Positions 15,335 to 24,200 of a stretch of 64,000 nucleotides of DNA are shown here, one piece after another. Each line of letters opens with the position of its first letter. Positions within the stretch are counted from its first letter, which is position 1. Under the pieces are notes generated by a model. It did no database searches, had not been told where the DNA came from, and was given only the letters and a program-made list of their open reading frames with translations. The stretch covers positions 2,976,001-3,040,000 of the forward strand of contig NZ_CP197465.1 in the NCBI RefSeq assembly GCF_052180275.1, written 5' to 3'. The translations under genes and the position numbers were made by a program. The stretch comes from Kumtagia sp052180275. GTDB taxonomy: Bacteria; Pseudomonadota; Alphaproteobacteria; Rhizobiales; Rhizobiaceae.

Positions 15335-16213
15335 ATGGACAAGCCTGCCATCACCCAGGCGATGATCGACGCCTATGACGAATACACGCATCTGACGCTC
15401 GACCGGCGTGGATTCATGGAAAAGCTGACGAAGCTGGCGGGTACGGGCGCGGCCGCCGCCGTCATCGCGCCGATGCTGGCGGCGAATTCGGCGCAGGCGG
15501 CTGTTGTCGCCGAGGACGATGCGCGGCTGAAAGCGGAGGACATCACCTGGCCGGGCGCCGACGGCGAGATGAAGGGTTATCTGGTCAAGCCCGCCGACCA
15601 GGCGGGCAAACTCGGGTCGGTGATCGTCATCCACGAGAACCGCGGCCTCAACGCCCACATCAAGGATGTGGCGCGCCGCGTCGCGCTGGAAGGGTTCGAT
15701 GCGCTGGCCGTCGATTACCTGTCGCCGCTGGGCGGCACGCCCGCCGACGAGGAGAAGGCGCGCGAAATGTTTTCACAGCTCGATCCAGCGAAGACGGCCG
15801 CGAACGGCGCGGCGACCGTCACCTGGCTGAAGGCGCAGGACTGGTCGAACGGCAAAGTTGGCGCGGTCGGCTTCTGCTGGGGCGGCGGCACGGTGAACAA
15901 CCTCGCCATTGCCTCGCCCGATCTTGTTGCGGGCGTTGCTTATTATGGAGCGCAGCCGAAAGATGCGGCGGCCATCACCAACATCAAGGCGGCGCTGCTG
16001 TTGCAATATGCCGGGCAGGACGAACGCATCAACGCCGGCATCGACGCCTACAAGGCCGCACTCACGGCGGCGGGCAAGGATTTTACCGTCTACGTCTATG
16101 ACGGCGCCCAGCACGCCTTCAACAACGATACCTCGGAGGCGCGCTACAACAAGAGAGCGGCGGATCTCGCCTGGGGCCGGACGATCGCCTTCTTCAAGGA
16201 AAAACTGTCATGA
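15335..16213 (+). CDS. Dienelactone hydrolase family protein
   Basis: This 292-residue alpha/beta hydrolase has an N-terminal extension of about 55 residues containing DRRGFMEKLTKLAGTGAAAA, a Tat-like signal. The catalytic triad is visible: Cys in GFCWGGG, Asp in AGQDERINAG, His in DGAQHAFNND, and the VIHENRGLN oxyanion block. The family cleaves dienelactone in chloroaromatic degradation, but exported members such as this one have broader, mostly unknown substrates. It is a single gene with start ATG 15335. Confidence 0.85.
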   Translation: MDKPAITQAMIDAYDEYTHLTLDRRGFMEKLTKLAGTGAAAAVIAPMLAANSAQAAVVAEDDARLKAEDITWPGADGEMKGYLVKPADQAGKLGSVIVIHENRGLNAHIKDVARRVALEGFDALAVDYLSPLGGTPADEEKAREMFSQLDPAKTAANGAATVTWLKAQDWSNGKVGAVGFCWGGGTVNNLAIASPDLVAGVAYYGAQPKDAAAITNIKAALLLQYAGQDERINAGIDAYKAALTAAGKDFTVYVYDGAQHAFNNDTSEARYNKRAADLAWGRTIAFFKEKLS

Positions 16214-16223
16214 CGGCGAGGCT

Positions 16224-16685
16224 TCAGCTCGGCGCTGTCTTCCATGCCGCCTCGAAATCGGGCGAGAGGATGAAGCCGACCGGCAGTGCGGAGACGGGGG
16301 GAGGCCGGCGGACGCCCTCATCCAGATAGCGTAGCGCGGCATTCAGGCCGTTCGCGGTGTAGGGTTTTGCGATTACGCCGACCGCGCCCGCGAAATGTTC
16401 GGGGATGCGCTTGGGATTGGCGGTCATGAACACGATCGTCGACCGTTTCCGGCGGCCGATGTATTCGGCTACGCCGACGCCGGTCGGGCCGTCCGTCAAA
16501 TGGACGTCGACGAAGGCGAGGTCCACGTCGAGCGTGTCCGCCAGATCGCGCGCTTCCGCCGACGAAGTTGCCCAGCCCACCACCTTGTGCCCCGCGTCTT
16601 CAAGCAGCAGCTCCAGTTCCATGGCGAGAAGCGCTTCGTCCTCGACGATGAGGACACGGAAGGGTTCGAACTCTTGATCACGCAT
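16224..16685 (-). CDS. Single-domain response regulator
   Basis: This 153-residue CheY-like receiver has no output domain. The acidic pair is in VLIVEDEALLAME, the phosphorylation site Asp in LAFVDVHLTDG, the Thr in VFMTANP and the Lys in VIAKPYT. The start ATG at 16685 lies inside the end of the LOV kinase gene (overlap of 8 bases), so the two are co-translated. Without an output domain it must act through partners, either as a phosphate sink or in a relay. Confidence 0.88.
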   Translation of the reverse strand: MRDQEFEPFRVLIVEDEALLAMELELLLEDAGHKVVGWATSSAEARDLADTLDVDLAFVDVHLTDGPTGVGVAEYIGRRKRSTIVFMTANPKRIPEHFAGAVGVIAKPYTANGLNAALRYLDEGVRRPPPVSALPVGFILSPDFEAAWKTAPS

Positions 16686-17829
16686 GGAGTGTACCGCCGC
16701 TGGGCTGTTGATCCGGAATGATGACGCGGACGCGCGTACCGGGGGACGCCGCGCTCCATGTGATGTCGGCACGCAATTGCCGGGCCAGCGAATGGACCAG
16801 CCGCTTGCCGAAGGACGTGCCGTTTTCGGTCAGGGGCATGCCCTTGCCGTTGTCGGCGACCTCGATAATGAAACGGCCGTCGGAGCGCGTCAGGCCCAGC
16901 GCCAGTGCCGAAGAGGCGGCACCATTCTCGATGTCGTCAAAGGCATGTTTCAAGGCGTTGGTGACGAGTTCGTTCACCATCAATGCGATCGGCGTCGCCT
17001 TTTCGGCCGGTATCACGGTGGCTTCGAGATCGAACTCGGCGTGGATGTGAGAGCGGCCCGACGCTGCTATCAGGTCGCGGACGAGATCGCGGATGAAATC
17101 CGCAAGGTCGAAGCTGGTGACGTCGTCCGACTGGTAGAGCCGGCGATGAACGGTGCTCAGCGCCTCGATGCGTTCCAACATGGCCTGCAGCGAACGCTTT
17201 GTCTTTTCATCCGTAATCGAGCGGCTTTGCATGAGGATCAGCGAGGAGACCATCTGCAGATTGTTCTTCACGCGGTGGTCGACCTCGTGCAGCAGCGTCC
17301 GCTGCGCATCGAGTGCCGCCTCCAGCTCCCTCGTGCGGGCGCGGACCGCCGCTTCGAACCGCTCCTTGTCGGCCACCACGCGATGCTCGGCGTCCTTGCG
17401 GTCGGTGACGTCGAGTTGCGAAGCGAAGAAGAACTGCAACTCGCCGGCCTCGTTGACCACGGGGCTGATGTAGAGCGCGTTCCAGAACGAGGTGCCGTCC
17501 TTGCGGTAATTGAGGATATCGACATTGATGTCGGTGCGCGCCAGCAGGGCTCGGCGAATCCGGGACACCGTTTCGGTCTCGGTTTCGGTGCCCTGGAGGA
17601 ACCGACAGTTGTGTCCCATGATCTCGTCGCGATCGTAACCCGTCAAACGCAGGAAGGCGTCGTTCGCGAAGACGATCGGATTATCGTTCTGGCGGGGATC
17701 GGTGATGATCATCGCCATGCGGGTTGCACGAATGGCTGCGGCGAAGGGATCGCCTTTTCCATGCTCCGCATGGAGGCGATCGGTCATATGCCAATCGTCG
17801 CCAATTTCGGATGCGGATTTCCATTCCAT
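16678..17829 (-). CDS. LOV-domain (blue-light) histidine kinase
   Basis: The protein has 383 residues. Residues of about 25-140 form a PAS/LOV domain with the photoreceptor signature GHNCRFLQG (about 71-79), whose Cys forms the flavin adduct under blue light, and the LNYRKDGTSFWN block. A connecting helix leads to a HisKA_2 phospho-acceptor region with HEVDHRVKNNLQMV. A HATPase domain follows, with NELVTNALKHAF and VADNGKGMP. No membrane segment is seen. Its partner is the response regulator it overlaps. The start ATG at 17829 has GAGGG 6 bases upstream. LOV kinases of this type in other alphaproteobacteria are tied to virulence, attachment or the general stress response. Confidence 0.92.
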   Translation of the reverse strand: MEWKSASEIGDDWHMTDRLHAEHGKGDPFAAAIRATRMAMIITDPRQNDNPIVFANDAFLRLTGYDRDEIMGHNCRFLQGTETETETVSRIRRALLARTDINVDILNYRKDGTSFWNALYISPVVNEAGELQFFFASQLDVTDRKDAEHRVVADKERFEAAVRARTRELEAALDAQRTLLHEVDHRVKNNLQMVSSLILMQSRSITDEKTKRSLQAMLERIEALSTVHRRLYQSDDVTSFDLADFIRDLVRDLIAASGRSHIHAEFDLEATVIPAEKATPIALMVNELVTNALKHAFDDIENGAASSALALGLTRSDGRFIIEVADNGKGMPLTENGTSFGKRLVHSLARQLRADITWSAASPGTRVRVIIPDQQPSGGTLHA

Positions 17830-17861
17830 CTGAAGCCCTCGATCACGTTTGTTGCGCCAAC

Positions 17862-17887
17862 AACGGAAAACGCGGGCAAAAGGTTCA
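17862..17887 (-). promoter_or_regulatory. Possible EcfG-type stress promoter
   Basis: Read on the minus strand this is TGAAC, 17 bases, then CGTT. That is one mismatch from the EcfG consensus GGAAC-N16/17-CGTT of the alphaproteobacterial general stress response. It ends 33 bases before the start codon of the LOV kinase gene. The motif is short and the mismatch is in the -35, so this is only suggestive. Confidence 0.3.
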
Positions 17888-18057
17888 AATTTAAATCCGG
17901 CCGAAGGATTCGATCATCGCAGCAGGGAGGGTGCATGGCCGCAATATCAAGAAGAAATCGCGTCTTTCCGACGATATTCGAGCGGATTTGTTCGCTTTGG
18001 CATTCTATATTACTTTAATTGTTTCATGAAATGTAGAATTTCTCTTCTAAATATCTG

Positions 18058-18273
18058 TCAATCACTCCAGATATCCCTGGAATGAAGGCGTTTGGAGCGG
18101 GCGGTCTTCAGCACATGGCGGGCGTAGATCATCTGCATCGGTATCGGCCGGCCGCGCCGCTCGATCTGGTAGAGTTCGTCGTCGATCATCTTGATCGCCC
18201 GCCAGAAATCGTAGTCGGTCAACTTCGCGTCGGAGGCGAGCCGTGCCGACATCGTGGCGATATCGAGTTTCAT
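18058..18273 (-). CDS. Small hypothetical protein
   Basis: This 71-residue soluble basic protein begins MKLDIATMSARLASD and is dominated by YDFWRAIKMIDDELYQIE and MQMIYARHVLKTARSKR. No domain is recognised. The ATG at 18273 was chosen over longer forms because the upstream part is Arg/Pro/Gly-rich and unlike protein. A CtrA-type box lies 150 bases upstream, so it may be cell-cycle regulated. Confidence 0.6.
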   Translation of the reverse strand: MKLDIATMSARLASDAKLTDYDFWRAIKMIDDELYQIERRGRPIPMQMIYARHVLKTARSKRLHSRDIWSD

Positions 18274-18422
18274 CTTCGTCTCCGGCAAGCCGCTAGTCCC
18301 GCCCCCACGCGACCCGATTCGATGTGCGACGAGTCTTCGCGCCGGAGCGCGCGGGATCAACCGGCCGGAACCGTTCAAATTGTGCATAAACGGTAACCTT
18401 AAGAATTAGCGGCGATTTATGG

Positions 18423-18437
18423 TTAACCAGCGGTTAA
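18423..18437. promoter_or_regulatory. CtrA-type binding box
   Basis: TTAA-CCAGCGG-TTAA followed by C matches the full CtrA recognition pattern TTAA-N7-TTAAC. It sits between the 3' end of the thioesterase gene and the start of the small hypothetical gene on the minus strand, where a promoter for the latter is expected. Confidence 0.5.
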
Positions 18438-18452
18438 CGGCACCGCGCGCCC

Positions 18453-18932
18453 TTATTTGCGCTTGATCGCAATCGAACGGCCGGAACGCTCGGGTTTCGG
18501 CAGGCTCGCATGAGCCGCCCGGAAGGCCACTACCTTCTCCGCGATGTCGGGAGGGTAGGGCACGACCTTGGGGCCGGCCATGTCGATATGCAGCGACAGC
18601 GTTTCGGAGGTGGCGGCCAGCCAGCCGTCGATATGGCGGATCTCCTGGTAGGCGGTGAAGCGCTTCTCGTCATGGTCGAGAAGCTGGAAGCTGACCTTCA
18701 CGCTGTCTCCCAGATGCAGTTCCTGCACGTAGCAGATGTGGACCTCCGCCGTGTACACGGTCAGCTTTCGCTCGCGGGCATAGGAGGCGCCCAGCCCCAT
18801 CAACTCGAAGGCGTCGTCGGAAGCCTTGTCGAACAGCACGTTGTAGTAGGCCATGTTGAGATGGCCGTTGTAGTCGATCCAGTCCTTCTGGATGTCCATG
18901 ATATCGGAAACGAAGGGAACGGGCAGGGACAT
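18453..18932 (-). CDS. Hotdog-fold thioesterase
   Basis: This 159-residue acyl-CoA thioesterase-like protein is of the 4-hydroxybenzoyl-CoA thioesterase type. The motif DWIDYNGHLNMAYY supplies the catalytic Asp and the N-terminal part of the hotdog helix, followed by YTAEVHICYVQEL and FTAYQEIRHIDG. Related proteins hydrolyse short-chain or betainyl-type CoA esters; the substrate here is unknown. It is divergent from the FAD-linked dehydrogenase gene with about 100 bases between. Confidence 0.8.
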   Translation of the reverse strand: MSLPVPFVSDIMDIQKDWIDYNGHLNMAYYNVLFDKASDDAFELMGLGASYARERKLTVYTAEVHICYVQELHLGDSVKVSFQLLDHDEKRFTAYQEIRHIDGWLAATSETLSLHIDMAGPKVVPYPPDIAEKVVAFRAAHASLPKPERSGRSIAIKRK

Positions 18933-19033
18933 GGGTGGCGGCTCTCTCAAAAGCTGGACAAGGGGCTGGCTCTGGGCTTAGGCGAGCATAAAGTTCGGCG
19001 GAAGCCGCCGATGGCCCATTCGCGGAGGAAAAC

Positions 19034-20437
19034 ATGGCTTTGAGCGACCTGCGGCGCGTTCCGCGTAACGAAGAGGGCGTGGGCATCGTGCTGGGCGTAC
19101 TCAAGCAGCGATTCGGCGAGCGGTTCCAGACCGGCCAGTCGATCCGCGAGCAGCATGCGCACACCACCACTTATATCCCGAACCAGGCGCCGGACGGCGT
19201 GGTGTTCCCGGAGAACAGCGAGGAGGTGCAGGAGGTGGTGAGGCTCTGCGCAGAGCATCGCGTGCCGGTGATCGCCTACGGCACCGGCACATCGCTGGAG
19301 GGTCACGTCAACGCGCCGGGCGGCGGCATCTCGCTCGACACCTCGCGCATGAACCGGATCCTGGCCGTGCACGCTGAGGACCTCGACTGCATCGTCGAGC
19401 CCGGGGTGACGCGCGAGGCGTTGAACGCCCATCTGCGCGACACCGGCCTGTTCTTTCCGATCGATCCCGGCGCCAATGCCAGCCTGGGCGGCATGGCGGC
19501 GACACGCGCCTCGGGCACCAATGCGGTGCGCTACGGCACGATGCGCGAGAATGTGCTGGCGCTGACGGCGGTGCTGGCCGACGGCAGTTTTATCAGCACA
19601 GGGCGGCGGGCGAAGAAAAGCTCGGCCGGGTATGACCTGACGCGACTGATCGTCGGCTCGGAGGGCACGCTGGGCATCATCACCTCGCTGACGCTCAAAC
19701 TCTACGGCATTCCGCAGGCGATTTCGGGCGGGGTCTGTCCGTTCCCGAGCATCGAAAAGGCTTGCGAGGCGGTGATCGCCACCATTCAGATGGGCATTCC
19801 GGTGGCGCGCATCGAACTGGTCAACGCGTTGCAGATGCGGGGGATGAAGACCTATTCCAAGCTGGACTATCCGGAATCGCCTTGCCTGTTCGTCGAGTTC
19901 CACGGCAGCGACGGCGGTGTTGCCGAGCAGGCGGAAATGTTCGGCGAGATCGCCGCGGAATATGGCGGCGGGCCGTTCCAGTGGACCAAGGTGGCCGAGG
20001 AACGCGCCAAACTCTGGAAGGCGCGGCACGACGCCTACTGGTCGGCGCTGACGCTAAGGCCCGGCGCAAAAAGCCTGTCGACGGATACCTGCGTGCCGAT
20101 TTCGCGGCTTGCGGAATGCATCGCCGAGACTCAGGCGGACATCGACGAGATGAAGCTGATCGCACCGATCGTCGGCCATGTCGGCGACGGCAATTTCCAT
20201 GTCATGGTGCTGATGGACCCTGCCGACCCGCGAGAAATCGAGCAGACCGAAAAATTCGTGTCGCGGCTGAACATGCGGGCGATCGCCATGGACGGTACCT
20301 GCACAGGTGAGCACGGCATAGGCCAGGGCAAGATGGGTTTTATCGAGCATGAGCTTGGCCACAGCGTGGACGTGATGCGGGCGATCAAGTCGACGCTGGA
20401 TCCAAAGGGAATCTTGAATCCAGGGAAGATTTTCTAG
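19034..20437 (+). CDS. FAD-linked D-lactate/glycolate dehydrogenase
   Basis: This 467-residue flavoprotein is of the GlcD/Dld group. It has an N-terminal FAD-binding PCMH domain: VVFPENSEEVQEVVRLC, YGTGTSLEGHV, then DPGANASLGGMAATRASG. A GlcD-type C-terminal domain follows, with VGHVGDGNFHVMV (metal/substrate site) and GTCTGEHGIGQGKMG. It oxidises D-2-hydroxy acids, most often D-lactate, passing electrons to cytochrome or quinone. No glcE or glcF follows, which favours a stand-alone D-lactate dehydrogenase (cytochrome). Confidence 0.9.
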   Translation: MALSDLRRVPRNEEGVGIVLGVLKQRFGERFQTGQSIREQHAHTTTYIPNQAPDGVVFPENSEEVQEVVRLCAEHRVPVIAYGTGTSLEGHVNAPGGGISLDTSRMNRILAVHAEDLDCIVEPGVTREALNAHLRDTGLFFPIDPGANASLGGMAATRASGTNAVRYGTMRENVLALTAVLADGSFISTGRRAKKSSAGYDLTRLIVGSEGTLGIITSLTLKLYGIPQAISGGVCPFPSIEKACEAVIATIQMGIPVARIELVNALQMRGMKTYSKLDYPESPCLFVEFHGSDGGVAEQAEMFGEIAAEYGGGPFQWTKVAEERAKLWKARHDAYWSALTLRPGAKSLSTDTCVPISRLAECIAETQADIDEMKLIAPIVGHVGDGNFHVMVLMDPADPREIEQTEKFVSRLNMRAIAMDGTCTGEHGIGQGKMGFIEHELGHSVDVMRAIKSTLDPKGILNPGKIF

Positions 20438-20452
20438 AGGTAGCGAGCCGCT

Positions 20453-20743
20453 TCAGGCGGCATGGCGCCTGCCGGTCATCTCGAAGCCGATTGCCTTAAG
20501 GACTGCAAGAACGGTCTCGAGCGTCGGATTGCCGTTCTCGCTGAGCGATTTATAGAGCTGTTCACGAGCCAGCCCGGTTTCCCGGGCGATATTCGTCATG
20601 CCCTTGGCACGGGCTACAACACCCAACGCCCGCGCGATATATCGCGCGTCGCCGGTTTCGAAGGCATCGTTGAGAAAGACTTCGATGGCCTCATCCGAGG
20701 TCAAAGCGTCCGCCGGATCATAATCGTATAGTTTCTCAGCCAT
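20453..20743 (-). CDS. XRE-type antitoxin of a RelE-family pair
   Basis: This 96-residue protein has a helix-turn-helix in the C-terminal half: GMTNIARETGLAREQLYKSL, then NPTLETVLAVLKAIGFEM. It matches the addiction-module antidote (HigA-like) family. Its ATG at 20743 overlaps the last 8 bases of the toxin gene, giving the toxin-first order usual for this type. It should neutralise the toxin and repress the operon through the palindrome at 21049-21064. Confidence 0.87.
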   Translation of the reverse strand: MAEKLYDYDPADALTSDEAIEVFLNDAFETGDARYIARALGVVARAKGMTNIARETGLAREQLYKSLSENGNPTLETVLAVLKAIGFEMTGRRHAA

Positions 20744-21038
20744 TTCGAGTTTCCCATTCGACGGCAAGCCGTTTTGCCGTGCTGATGTCGCGATCCTGCG
20801 TGCTTTTGTCTCCGCCGCAGAGCAAGATGATGATCTCTGCGCCGCGCTGCTGAAAGTAGATGCGAAAACCCGGTCCGTAGTGGATACGAAGTTCGCTGAT
20901 TCCTTGGCCCACCGGCGATACATCTCCGAAAAGCCCGTTCGCCAAGCGAAAAAGTCGGGCTGCGATTGCCGCCCTGGCCTTGGAATCCTTGAGCTTGCTC
21001 TCCCAGCTACGGAACGTTTCTGTTTGTTTGAGCCGCAT
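20736..21038 (-). CDS. RelE/ParE-superfamily toxin
   Basis: This 100-residue basic protein is of the phage-derived Gp49-like/HigB type: ARAAIAARLFRLANGLFGDV, then GISELRIHYGPGFRIYFQQ and LLCGGDKSTQDRDI. The RIYFQ and GGDKSTQ blocks are family hallmarks. Members are mRNA interferases or gyrase poisons; which applies here is not known. It starts 11 bases after a perfect palindrome and is cotranscribed with the antitoxin. Confidence 0.87.
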   Translation of the reverse strand: MRLKQTETFRSWESKLKDSKARAAIAARLFRLANGLFGDVSPVGQGISELRIHYGPGFRIYFQQRGAEIIILLCGGDKSTQDRDISTAKRLAVEWETRNG

Positions 21039-21048
21039 CCAGATTGGT

Positions 21049-21064
21049 GTAATTTATAAATTAC
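21049..21064. promoter_or_regulatory. Perfect palindromic operator of the toxin-antitoxin operon
   Basis: GTAATTTATAAATTAC is a 16-bp perfect palindrome, far more AT-rich than its surroundings. It sits between a TTGACG on the minus strand (a possible -35 at about 21069-21074) and the toxin start codon. Binding by the antitoxin or the complex is the expected use. Confidence 0.65.
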
Positions 21065-21218
21065 ATATCGTCAACACAGGCGTTAAGATAGGCCTGAAGT
21101 TCGGTGATCCCGCAAACGACGGCGTACAAGCGACGGCGTAGGCGGTTTAGAAACATTGCCACTTTATGGACAGACGGATGCGGGTAGAGTGCGGTCCCGC
21201 TTCCACGAATGAAAGGGT

Positions 21219-24200
21219 TTGATTCTGGCGCGGCTTTTCGTCTTCGTCGGTGGACTGATCGTACTGGCGCTGACCGTGGCGCTGGTGGCGCCGTATTTCA
21301 TCGACTGGACGAATTACCGTGCTGACTTCGAGCGCGAGGCGAGCGCGGTTCTCGGCCGCAAGGTGGTGGTGCGCGGCGACGCCGAGGCCCGGCTGCTGCC
21401 GTTTCCCTCCGTGACGTTTTCCGATGTTGCGGTTGGCGGCGGCGTGCGGGGCGAACCGGCGATGACCATCGAGACGTTCTCGATGGATGCCGAGCTTGCG
21501 CCGTTCCTGCGCGGTGAGTTCCTGATCTTCGACATGCGCATCGTCAAGCCGAGGGGCATCGTCGACATTGCCGAGGACGGCACCGTCGACTGGGCGGTTC
21601 GCCCTTCAAGCCCGATACCCGCGTCGAAGATCGCGCTGGAAAAGCTGACGGTGACGGACGGACAGGTGGAAGTCCGCCACCGGCTGAGCGGCCGCACGCA
21701 TCTCGTCACCGAGATCAACAGCGAGATGGCGGCCAAATCGCTGGCCGGCCCGTGGCGGGTGGAAGGAACGCTGAGGCTGGACGGGGCGCAGGCGGCGATC
21801 TCGGCAACCACGGGCGTTGCCAGCGGGGATGGCCGCATGCGCCTGCGTATCCGCGCGACGCCCACCGAGCAGCCGGTTTCGCTGGAGGCGGATGGCGAAG
21901 TGGCCCTCAATCCGGATGGACTGGTCTACGCGGGGTCGTTCAGGCTGGCCGAGTCGGCAGTCAGGACGGTTGGTGCGGAGACTGGTGGAACAGAGCCGGC
22001 TGCGCCCACGCAGGCGGAAGCGCCGGGCTACCGGCTTGCCGGCCAGTTTTCGGTGGACAGCCGCAAGCTCGACGTGCCGGCGTTCCGCTTCGAGACCGGG
22101 CCGCTCGACCGGCCCTACACAGCCGATGGAACGGCCAGCGTCGATTTCGGCGCCGAGCCGCGGTTTGCCATCAAGGCGAGCGGCGCGCAGATGCGTTTCG
22201 ACGAGGCGCTGGGCGCGACCGAAGGATCCAGCCTGTCGCTCGAACAACGCATGAAAGCCTTCGAGGCGGCGATGCTCGGCCTGCCGAAGCCGACGATGCC
22301 GGGTTCCATCGAGGTCGACCTCCCTGCCGTGGTGGTCGGCGATACGACGATCCGCGATGTGAAGCTCGCGGCGGAGCCGGCCAAGGACGGCTGGACGATC
22401 AAGTCGATGGGCGCGACGCTGCCCGGCCGTACGACGCTGGAAGCCGACGGGCTGCTCAAGACAGACGGCGGTTTCGGCTTCAACGGCAGGCTGCTGCTGG
22501 CGGTCGCCCAGCCCTCCGGCTTTGCCGCCTGGGTCGCCAAGGACATAGACGAGGCGATCCGCCGGCTGCCGGCTGCCGGATTCAGCGCCAAGGTGGACAT
22601 GACGGAACGGCGGCAACTGTTCCGCGACCTCGAACTGGTGCTCGGCGATGCGCGCTTCCGCGGCGAGATCGACAGCCGCCAGCCGGAGGGCGTCCGCCCC
22701 TCGGTGTTCATCAGGCTCGACGGCGACGCCATGGATGTCGACGGGCTTTCGGCCTTCGCCTCGCTGTTCGTCAGCGATGCCGGGCGAAATCGCTTCGCCG
22801 AATCCGACCTCGATTTCGACGTCAAGGCGGGTCCGGTTCGCGTGGCGGGGCTATCCGCCGAGACGGTCGATACGGCGCTGCGGCTGCGGCAGGGGCAATT
22901 GGAGATCGACCGGCTGTCGATCGGCGGGCTGGCCGGCGCGTCGATCAGCGCAACGGGCTCCATCAAGGATTTTCCGGACAATCCCACCGGCAATGTCGAT
23001 GCATCCATCGTCGCGGTGGATCTTGCACCGCTGGCAAAACTCGCGGCTGAGAGTTTTCCCGAAAACTACCCCCTGCAGCAGCTTCAGCGGCGGGTTGTCG
23101 CATACCCGTCACTGCTTTCGGATGCGCGTTTCGATGTGGTCGCAAGTGCTGCCGCGAATGCCGACGGCACAAGCGGTATGGCGCTGAGCCTGCAAGGCAA
23201 TGCCGGCGGCTCGGCGCTGTCGGCCAGCCTGTCGGGAAATGGCCGTCCAGCGGAGGCGCGCGATGCGCAATTGTCGCTGACGCTGTCGGCGCGCAACGAG
23301 GATTCGACGGCGCTGCTGGCATTGATCGGCCTGCCAACGCTCCCGCTTTCCAGCACAGGCGCCGGCGAGTTGACGCTGTCGGCCAAGGGCGTGCCGGCGA
23401 CCGGCCTGGAAAGCGCGCTGGAACTGAAGGGCGACCGGTTCCTGGCTTCGTTCAACGGTATGACCGACCTCGACGATGACGGCTTTGCCGCGAAGGGCAA
23501 GGTCAGTGTCGAGGCGGGGGATATCGAGCCGTGGCTGACGACCTCTGGCGTCGTGCTGCCGGGCATGGGGCTGGGAACGGCGGCGGAATTCTCGGCGCAG
23601 ACCGATCTGGGATCCGGCCTGCTGGTGCTGAGCGGCATCGACGGCGTCGTCAACGAGACGGCGGTGGCCGGCGATCTCAACGCGGAGTTCAAGGACGGCT
23701 TGCCCAATCTGAGCGGCGCGCTGGTGCTGGACGAATTGTCGCTCGATCCCTTCGCCGCGATGCTGGTGGGCGACGAGGCGCTGAAGAGCGGCGAGGGGGC
23801 GTGGCCGTCCGCGCCTTTCGTCGGGAAGGCCGTGCTGCCCTTCTCCGCGGCAGTGGACGTTTCGGCGGGAACGCTCACCGCCGGAAGCGCCACCGCCTAC
23901 GACGCGACGCTGTCGCTCGGCATCGGCGCGGAAGGACTGCGGGTCGACGATCTCAAGGCGACCTATGACGGTGGCCAGTTGAGCGGCCGATTCGAGATCA
24001 AGAACAATGGCGGCAACGGCCTGGTTTCGGGGCAGATGCAGCTCGGCAACGCGGATCTGGCCACCAGCGGCCTGGCGGGAAAGGGCGATTTCTCGGCGAG
24101 TGTGTCGGGAAGCGGCAAATCGGTCGAGGCGATCGTGGCAGCACTTTCGGGTTCCGGCACCGCGTCGATCAAGGGGCTGCGCGTCGACGGCATCAATGGC

